Source: Vibrio sinensis (GTDB lineage: Bacteria > Pseudomonadota > Gammaproteobacteria > Enterobacterales > Vibrionaceae). Taken from it: 64,000 bases of DNA. Numbering within the stretch: position 1 is the first letter of the stretch; the number at the start of each line of letters is the position of its first letter. The notes below the pieces were generated by a model. That model searched no databases. It was not told the DNA's origin and saw nothing but the letters and a program-made list of their open reading frames with translations. The stretch covers positions 186,001 to 250,000 of the forward strand of contig NZ_QVMU01000002.1 of the NCBI RefSeq assembly GCF_003605645.1, read 5' to 3'. Of this stretch, positions 57,722 to 64,000 are shown in pieces. Made by a program: the position numbers and the translations under genes.

Positions 57722-58783
57722 TTATTTTGTTAGAGCGATAATGGCATTAGCCACAACGGAATCGGCTTCTAACTTGGCAGCCTTTCTCGCCTTGCTTGCC
57801 ATCACTTGTAAGTGAGGACGGTCTAACTCTAAAATTTGTTCTGTTAACTTTTCTACTGTGAGGTCAGGTTGTTCAATCATTTTAGCTGCCCCACATTCAA
57901 CAAGGTGATCGGCATTCAATGCTTGCTGACGGTCTTTATGCATAAAGGGAATAAAAATAGCCCCAACGCCTGCAGCCGACACTTCTGATACTGTTAGCGC
58001 ACCAGAGCGACAAACTAATAAGTCTGCCCATTGATAAGCTTGCGCGACATCATCAATAAACTCGGTAACTTGTACATTGGATACGCCCAGAGCTTGATAG
58101 GACTGCTGCACTTCTTCAGCACTTCCTTTCCCTGCTTGGTGGCGAACACAATAATCACCACCCAATGCAGCCATTACCTGCGGCATCGTTTGGTTTAAGA
58201 TACGAGCACCTTGACTGCCACCCATCACTAAAATGCGAATGGGGCCACTACGCTCATCCATACGTAATTCCGGATCTTCTATTTGTGTCACATCTTCACG
58301 AACCGGGTTACCTACAACCTCTGCGTCTGGAAATGCTCCTGGAAATGCTTGAAACACTTTGCTGGCTATTTTTGCTAACCACTGGTTAGTCAAACCTGCG
58401 ACTGCATTTTGCTCGTGCAATACTACTGGGATCCCGCTCAGCCATGCCGCGATACCCCCCGGTCCGCTGACATACCCACCCATTCCCAGAACTGCATCAG
58501 GTTGCCAAGATTTCATGTAGCGACGCGCTTGTATAATGGCTTTTACTATTTGAAATGGTGCGGCTAATAAACGAGTTACACCTTGCCCGCGTAGACCTTT
58601 TACCTTAATAAAATCTATCTCAATACCATGCTTTGGTACCAAGTCGGCTTCCATGCGGTCTTCTGTCCCTAACCAGCGGATTTCCCAACCTTGTTGCTGA
58701 AGTTTTTTAGCGACCGCTAGCCCTGGAAAAACATGTCCTCCAGTACCACCAGCCATCACCATTAATCTTTTATTTTTCTTCAT
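57722..58783 (-). CDS. murG: UDP-GlcNAc transferase MurG (lipid II synthase)
   Basis: Glycosyltransferase family 28 enzyme adding GlcNAc to lipid I at the inner face of the membrane, 353 residues. It has [18 protein letters not shown], the second G loop [28 protein letters not shown] and the UDP-GlcNAc site with [11 protein letters not shown] and [13 protein letters not shown]. Its start overlaps the end of ftsW by 14 bp. Confidence 0.97.
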   Translation of the reverse strand: MKKNKRLMVMAGGTGGHVFPGLAVAKKLQQQGWEIRWLGTEDRMEADLVPKHGIEIDFIKVKGLRGQGVTRLLAAPFQIVKAIIQARRYMKSWQPDAVLGMGGYVSGPGGIAAWLSGIPVVLHEQNAVAGLTNQWLAKIASKVFQAFPGAFPDAEVVGNPVREDVTQIEDPELRMDERSGPIRILVMGGSQGARILNQTMPQVMAALGGDYCVRHQAGKGSAEEVQQSYQALGVSNVQVTEFIDDVAQAYQWADLLVCRSGALTVSEVSAAGVGAIFIPFMHKDRQQALNADHLVECGAAKMIEQPDLTVEKLTEQILELDRPHLQVMASKARKAAKLEADSVVANAIIALTK

Positions 58784-59969
58784 CGGTATCTATCTTTTTC
58801 GATTCATCGGCTAATTCGGCGACACGACATTCATGATCAATCCGCAGCAATATCGATACTGCAATCGACATGATAATTAAACTGGAACCACCGTAACTTA
58901 TCAGCGGTAATGTAAGGCCTTTGGTTGGAACGATACCCGCAGCAGCACCGACGTTGACTAATGTTTGAAAAGCAAACCAAATGCCAATACCAAACGCGAG
59001 ATAACCACCAAATAGATTCTTTCGTTCAAACGCATTGCGCCCAATGAATATTGCTTTAAACACTAAGCTAAATATCAACATTAGAACAAGTACAACGCCA
59101 ACAAAACCGAGCTCTTCAGCCAATACTGCGAATACAAAGTCGGTGTGAGCCTCAGGAAGGTATTCTAGTTTTTGGATTGAATTCCCAAGCCCTTGTCCAA
59201 ACCACTCACCTCGTCCAAATGCCATTAAAGACTGCGTCAGCTGATAGCCACTTCCAAATGGGTCTTCCCATGGGTCCATAAACGAAGTAACACGTCTCAT
59301 TCGGTAAGGCTCGACAATAATAAGCCCCACGACTAATACAATGCCCGCTATCATAAGCGCAATAAATTGGGTTAATTTGGCCCCGGCAATAAATAGCATA
59401 CCAAATAGAGTCACCAGCATAACGATGACAGTACCTAAGTCAGGTTGAAGCAGTAACAAACCCGCAAGAAAAGCAAAAATAATGATGGGCTTCATAAAGC
59501 CGCCAAAGAATGTTTCTCTTACTTCGTCTTGCTTCCTTACTAGGTAGCCAGCCATGAATATGAACAAGGAAAGTTTAGCGACCTCCGCTGGCTGTAAGTT
59601 AAACAGCCCTAGAGGAATCCAACGTGATGCTCCGTTCACCGATTTACCGGCAAGAAGCACAATGATCAGCAGTACAAAGGAGAGAACGAGCAAGTAGTGG
59701 CCTTTTTTAAACCACAATGACAGCGGCACTTGCAATATCACCGCTGACGTCCCCAGAGCAAGAATCAAAAATGTCGCATGGCGAAACATAAAGTGAAAAG
59801 GCTGATCGGTAAGACGAGTACTTATTGGAAAAGAGGCAGACGTCACCATGACTAGGCCTGTTAACATTAAGCCCAAAGAGATCCACACCAATTGTCTGTC
59901 ATACAGTGCTTTTGGGGCTGGTGTACTAAACCAATCCTTGAAGCCAGTGAATAAGAGTTTTAACTGCAT
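58770..59969 (-). CDS. ftsW: Peptidoglycan polymerase / division protein FtsW
   Basis: SEDS-family membrane glycosyltransferase for septal peptidoglycan, 399 residues, ten membrane segments. Characteristic motifs are [48 protein letters not shown], the large periplasmic loop with [20 protein letters not shown] and [14 protein letters not shown], and [14 protein letters not shown]. It overlaps murG and lies 19 bp after murD. Confidence 0.96.
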   Translation of the reverse strand: MQLKLLFTGFKDWFSTPAPKALYDRQLVWISLGLMLTGLVMVTSASFPISTRLTDQPFHFMFRHATFLILALGTSAVILQVPLSLWFKKGHYLLVLSFVLLIIVLLAGKSVNGASRWIPLGLFNLQPAEVAKLSLFIFMAGYLVRKQDEVRETFFGGFMKPIIIFAFLAGLLLLQPDLGTVIVMLVTLFGMLFIAGAKLTQFIALMIAGIVLVVGLIIVEPYRMRRVTSFMDPWEDPFGSGYQLTQSLMAFGRGEWFGQGLGNSIQKLEYLPEAHTDFVFAVLAEELGFVGVVLVLMLIFSLVFKAIFIGRNAFERKNLFGGYLAFGIGIWFAFQTLVNVGAAAGIVPTKGLTLPLISYGGSSLIIMSIAVSILLRIDHECRVAELADESKKIDTDEEK

Positions 59970-59988
59970 TTTCCAATAATCTAAGTTA

Positions 59989-61314
59989 TTAAGCGTATTG
60001 TTGTGCTAATTCAGTAAACACATCGCCTCTTGCCATGAAGTTATTGAACTGATCAAAACTCGCACACGCAGGTGACAGCATAATCATATCCCCCGCTAGC
60101 ATCTGAGGTTGAGCCCATTCAATGATTTCAGCCATCGAATCAAACAGCTTGGCTGACGGATGCAAGGGTAAAAACTCATGACCATCGATACCAAAACAGC
60201 AAAGTTGAACGTTTAGGGTCGCTAATATTGGAGCGAGTTCTGAAAAATCGGCACCTTTACCCATTCCACCAACTAGCAAATAGAGCTTACCGGCAATATT
60301 TAAGCCTGAAAGTGCTGCCAGTGTACTAGCCACATTTGTCGCTTTAGAATCATTGACCCATTTTATGCCGCGATTATCCGCTACAACCTGGCATCTATGT
60401 GTCAGGCCACTATAAGTTTTTAATGCATTCAAACCAGTTTGAACATTCACACCCGCTTCAATTAACAATGCCAAAGCCACTAGCGCGTTAGCGACATTGT
60501 GCCTGCCAACAAGAGCGAGTTCAGAAACAGGGAAAATGACATTTTGGTTATGTGAAAAATACTCAACACCATCGACCTCAATCACATCAAACTCAGTTCC
60601 TGCATGAAGACCAAATTCAGCAATTTTGCCTACGCTATCACTGCTATCAGGATAGGTTTCCTTATCTTGAGCATTCACAATGCATGTTTGCGCATGATTA
60701 AAGATTCGTAATTTAGCTTGGCGATATTGCGCCATACCATCGTAACGATCCATATGGTCTTCAGACAAATTAAGGAATGTCGCAGCGACTAATTTTAACG
60801 AAGATGTCGTTTCAAGCTGGAAGCTAGAGAGCTCCAAGACATAAAGGTCACGATCATCTTGAAGCAAGTCCAAAGCTGGCACGCCGATATTGCCACCAAC
60901 TCCGACACTTAAACCACAAGCTTTTGCAAGAACCCCTGTTAAGTCGGTTACTGTGCTCTTACCATTTGATCCGGTAATAGCCACTACCGGTTTATTGACT
61001 GCCCATGCGAACAACTCAATATCACCAACCACAGGAATATTTGCTGCAATAGCTTGCTGAATTTCTGGGGTCGCTAATGCGATACCCGGATTCACGACAA
61101 TTAAGTCAGCATCGAGTAACCAAGGCACATTCCAACCACCGCTGTGCAGTTCAACTGATTCTGGTAACTGCTCTTGCCCTGGTGGTATATCTCGTGTGTC
61201 AATAACACGCACCTGGAGCTTATGCGGTAACTTAACCAGATGTTTAACCACAGAAAGGCCTGTAATACCCAGCCCTACCACGACGACATTGTTAATGCCT
61301 TGCCATTGTTCCAT
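59989..61314 (-). CDS. murD: UDP-MurNAc-L-Ala--D-glutamate ligase
   Basis: Adds D-Glu to UDP-MurNAc-L-Ala, 441 residues. It has [16 protein letters not shown], the ATP loop [36 protein letters not shown] and the C-terminal domain with [12 protein letters not shown] and [12 protein letters not shown] 15-bp gap separates it from mraY upstream. One polycistronic unit with the other mur genes is likely. Confidence 0.97.
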   Translation of the reverse strand: MEQWQGINNVVVVGLGITGLSVVKHLVKLPHKLQVRVIDTRDIPPGQEQLPESVELHSGGWNVPWLLDADLIVVNPGIALATPEIQQAIAANIPVVGDIELFAWAVNKPVVAITGSNGKSTVTDLTGVLAKACGLSVGVGGNIGVPALDLLQDDRDLYVLELSSFQLETTSSLKLVAATFLNLSEDHMDRYDGMAQYRQAKLRIFNHAQTCIVNAQDKETYPDSSDSVGKIAEFGLHAGTEFDVIEVDGVEYFSHNQNVIFPVSELALVGRHNVANALVALALLIEAGVNVQTGLNALKTYSGLTHRCQVVADNRGIKWVNDSKATNVASTLAALSGLNIAGKLYLLVGGMGKGADFSELAPILATLNVQLCCFGIDGHEFLPLHPSAKLFDSMAEIIEWAQPQMLAGDMIMLSPACASFDQFNNFMARGDVFTELAQQYA

Positions 61315-61329
61315 TGATGCAAACTTCCT

Positions 61330-62412
61330 TTAACGAACTTTTAGCGTAGCTAAACCGATCAACACTAATACAATTGAGATGATCCAAAAACGTACGATAA
61401 CACGTGGCTCAGGCCAACCTTTTAATTCATAGTGGTGGTGTATTGGAGCCATACGGAAAATACGCTGACCACGTAGTTTGTACGAACCAACTTGCAAAAT
61501 AACCGATAGTGTTTCCATCACAAAAACACCACCCATAATAACAAGGACAAACTCTTGGCGAACCAATACTGCAATCGTACCCAGTGCGCCACCTAGCGCC
61601 AAAGAGCCTACATCGCCCATAAATACTTGCGCAGGATAAGTGTTAAACCATAAGAAACCTAAACCAGCACCAACAATCGCCGTACAGACCACCACGAGTT
61701 CAGATGCATTTGGCACATAAGGAATATGCAAATAATTAGCAAAATTTACATTACCTGTGGCCCATGCGATAGCCGCAAAACCAGCCGCAACCAAAACGGT
61801 CGGCATAATCGCTAAGCCATCTAATCCATCGGTTAAGTTAACCGCATTACTGGTGCCAACAATGACGAAATAAGTCAAAACGATATACATCAAGCCAAGT
61901 TGAGGCATGATATCTTTAAAGAAAGGAACAACTAGCTGTGTTGCTGCGGTATCTTTTCCGTGTGCATATAGAGCAAAAGCGACAACCAGTGCGATCGCTG
62001 ATTGCCAAAAGTATTTCCAGCGAGCAATCAAACCGTCTGTGTTTTTACGCACGACTTTACGATAGTCATCAACAAAGCCTACCGCACCATATCCAAGCAA
62101 AACAAAAATGACAGCCCAAACATATGGGTTTGATAGGTTTGCCCACAATAAAATCGTGATCAAAATAGCCGATAAAATCATGATGCCGCCCATCGTCGGC
62201 GTACCACGTTTACTAAAGTGGGATTCTGGCCCTTCGTTTCGAACGACTTGACCAATTTGCAATAGTTGTAAACGCTTAATTAGACGCGGCCCCATCCAAA
62301 GAGAGATGCCTAATGCAGTGATAACACTAAGAATGGCTCGAAACGACAAGTATTCGAACAAACGGAAAAATGAAAAGTATGGCTGGAGCAGCTCTGCAAG
62401 CCAAATAATCAT
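61330..62412 (-). CDS. mraY: Phospho-MurNAc-pentapeptide translocase
   Basis: Integral membrane enzyme that makes lipid I from UDP-MurNAc-pentapeptide and undecaprenyl phosphate, 360 residues, ten membrane segments. It carries [13 protein letters not shown], the Asp pair [50 protein letters not shown] and [14 protein letters not shown]. It overlaps murF by 4 bp. Confidence 0.97.
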   Translation of the reverse strand: MIIWLAELLQPYFSFFRLFEYLSFRAILSVITALGISLWMGPRLIKRLQLLQIGQVVRNEGPESHFSKRGTPTMGGIMILSAILITILLWANLSNPYVWAVIFVLLGYGAVGFVDDYRKVVRKNTDGLIARWKYFWQSAIALVVAFALYAHGKDTAATQLVVPFFKDIMPQLGLMYIVLTYFVIVGTSNAVNLTDGLDGLAIMPTVLVAAGFAAIAWATGNVNFANYLHIPYVPNASELVVVCTAIVGAGLGFLWFNTYPAQVFMGDVGSLALGGALGTIAVLVRQEFVLVIMGGVFVMETLSVILQVGSYKLRGQRIFRMAPIHHHYELKGWPEPRVIVRFWIISIVLVLIGLATLKVR

Positions 62413-63767
62413 GAATACATCTCCTTCAACGCAGTCGCCACTTTACTCATACCTGCACTATTTGCGCCTTTCACTAATAGTACTTGCGGTCCGGATAGGT
62501 GATGCATCTGCTGCTTAATAAAATCAACCATGTCTTCATGTGAGGTGAAGTGTGTACCATTACACACTTGACTGATCGCTTTCGCATCAGCCCCATACGT
62601 TAACACGTACTCGAAATTGAGTGGGGCAGCATGTTCCCCGACTTGGCGGTGAAGTGCAAGACTTTCATCACCCAACTCGGCCATATTGCCTAAAATTAAC
62701 CATTTGGTTCCATTAAAGCTGCTCAACAAATCTGCTGCTGCTTTCATCGCTGGAACACTGGCATTATAACTGTCATCAATAAGTTTAATGGTGTCGCTAA
62801 GATCGACCACCTCAACTCGGCCTTTTATCTTAGCTAAGTTCGCTAAGCCGACTCGAACCATGGCTAAACTTGCACCCAGTTCAACTGAAAGCGCTGTAGC
62901 AGCAAGCGCATTCGATACGTTATGCTTGCCAATAATCCCTAGCTTGATGACTTCAGAATCTTGGGAGGTATGCAATGTAAACGTCGCTTCCCCTTGCTCA
63001 TTGAGCACGATTGAATCAGCAAAGTAGTCAGCTGTTCGGTCAGTCAATGAAAAGGTCTTCACTTGTTTATCGGCAAGAACATCTATCCAAAACTCATCAC
63101 CATGACTATCTAGGTTAACAACCGCAACACCGCTTGGTGGTAAGCCTTGATAAATTTCACCTTTTGCCTGTTTAACACCATCAATCGAACCAAACCCCTC
63201 CAAATGTGCTGCAGCCACATTGTTAACCAACGCAACTTGAGGTTTAACTAATTGTGTGGTGTATGCAATTTCACCGATGTGGTTGGCCCCTAACTCAATA
63301 ACCGCATAATCATCTTCACGTGTTGAACGTAGCAATGTTAAGGGTACGCCAATCTCATTATTAAAGTTGCCCGCTGTAAAAAGAACTTGGCCTTGCTGAG
63401 CCATAATGCTGGCGACCATCTCTTTCACCGTGGTTTTACCACAGCTTCCCGTGATGGCGACGGTCGGGGTTTGACACGCTTGATGAACATATGCCCCAAG
63501 CAAGCCTAAAGCTATTTTTGTATCAGCTACCACAAGTTGTGGAATAGCAAAAGGCAACTGACGGCTAACTAACAATGCGCTAGCTCCAGCTTCAACCGCT
63601 TTTTCAGCAAAATCGTGAGCGTCAAATTGCTCACCAATTAAAGCAACAAACATCGCACCTGGTGCGATTGTTCGTGTATCTGTTGATACTGCATTAATTT
63701 CGACATCAGTCCCCACGAGCGTCGCATCTAACACATCAGTCAACTGGCTTAACTTAAGTGTGATCAT
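62409..63767 (-). CDS. murF: UDP-MurNAc-tripeptide--D-Ala-D-Ala ligase
   Basis: Completes the cytoplasmic pentapeptide precursor by adding D-Ala-D-Ala, 452 residues. It shows [59 protein letters not shown] and [20 protein letters not shown] overlaps at both ends, with murE upstream and mraY downstream, indicate translational coupling. Confidence 0.97.
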   Translation of the reverse strand: MITLKLSQLTDVLDATLVGTDVEINAVSTDTRTIAPGAMFVALIGEQFDAHDFAEKAVEAGASALLVSRQLPFAIPQLVVADTKIALGLLGAYVHQACQTPTVAITGSCGKTTVKEMVASIMAQQGQVLFTAGNFNNEIGVPLTLLRSTREDDYAVIELGANHIGEIAYTTQLVKPQVALVNNVAAAHLEGFGSIDGVKQAKGEIYQGLPPSGVAVVNLDSHGDEFWIDVLADKQVKTFSLTDRTADYFADSIVLNEQGEATFTLHTSQDSEVIKLGIIGKHNVSNALAATALSVELGASLAMVRVGLANLAKIKGRVEVVDLSDTIKLIDDSYNASVPAMKAAADLLSSFNGTKWLILGNMAELGDESLALHRQVGEHAAPLNFEYVLTYGADAKAISQVCNGTHFTSHEDMVDFIKQQMHHLSGPQVLLVKGANSAGMSKVATALKEMYS

Positions 63768-64000
63768 AGTGTGACTCCTAACAACTGCATCGCTGACTCA
63801 CGATCTGAATAGTGTATGGTCTCGTTAGCCATCACTTGATAATCTTCATGGCCTTTACCAGCCAACAAGATAATGTCGTTTTCTTCAGCCTGAGCTAACG
63901 CATATTGCAACGCATTAAATCGGCTATGTTCAATTTGTGCGTTACCTGGCTTCTGCATTCCCTCAAGCATGTCATTGACGATCATGGCTGGGTTTTCACT
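63764..64000 (-). CDS. murE: UDP-MurNAc-dipeptide--diaminopimelate ligase, C-terminal part
   Basis: C-terminal 78 codons of murE; the rest lies beyond the right edge. The frame is open to base 64000 and reads [15 protein letters not shown], part of the diaminopimelate-recognition region that distinguishes meso-Dap from Lys ligases. [20 protein letters not shown] and the Q-L-L-G-V end follow. The ATG at 63985 is internal. The stop overlaps the murF start by ATGA. Confidence 0.94.
   Translation of the reverse strand, partial: SENPAMIVNDMLEGMQKPGNAQIEHSRFNALQYALAQAEENDIILLAGKGHEDYQVMANETIHYSDRESAMQLLGVTL

Overview
The window is chromosomal DNA from a marine Vibrio (Vibrionaceae, Gammaproteobacteria). 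The evidence is protein sequence close to V. cholerae for PlzC, NupC, GbpA, EF-G2 and FtsZ, and gene order. fusA2-radA-plzC-serB-ytjB-deoDBAC-nupC-yjjV follows the V. cholerae core chromosome and, from radA to yjjV, the E. coli deo region. mutT-secA-lpxC-ftsZ-ftsA-ftsQ-murC-murG-ftsW-murD-mraY-murF-murE is the dcw cluster in Vibrio order, with no ddlB. I saw no rRNA, tRNA, CRISPR array, insertion sequence or prophage. Most of the window is housekeeping DNA, and the novelty lies in the intergenic regions.

Layout. 1-10.6 kb: 3' part of mltC, nnrS, a gamma-glutamylcyclotransferase-like gene, a MATE exporter, a LysR gene divergent from a chromate transporter, an acyl-CoA synthetase, and a LysR gene divergent from a 51-residue DUF1127-like gene. 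10.6-18.7 kb: fusA2, radA, plzC with two PilZ domains, serB and ytjB. 18.7-31 kb is a nucleoside block: deoD, deoB, deoA, deoC, nupC, yjjV and a four-gene BMP/ABC importer. The importer binds and imports nucleosides, NupC imports them by ion coupling, and the deo enzymes split them and feed the sugar into glycolysis. 31-38.3 kb: a 38-residue gene, yaaA, a Na+/alanine symporter, a DUF3545 gene, a hemerythrin, ung and nfo (both base-excision repair), a 34-residue ORF, and grcA. 38.3-41.8 kb: gbpA behind a c-di-GMP-I riboswitch, a LysR gene and a TauE/SafE exporter. 42-48.3 kb: carAB, dapB, mutT. 48.4-64 kb: secA, lpxC, ftsZAQ and the mur genes, ending inside murE.

Regulation that can be read from the sequence: a GEMM-I aptamer before gbpA; two FNR boxes 53 bp apart before grcA, the E. 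coli yfiD arrangement; two CRP-type sites 52 bp apart before nupC; a GCAAACG operator core before deoC, nupC, the BMP importer and carAB; good sigma70 promoters before carA, ftsQ and the MATE gene; and many intrinsic terminators. Five small ORFs under 60 residues lie in gaps. Those at 9374-9529, 31114-31230 and 36230-36334 have good ribosome binding sites.
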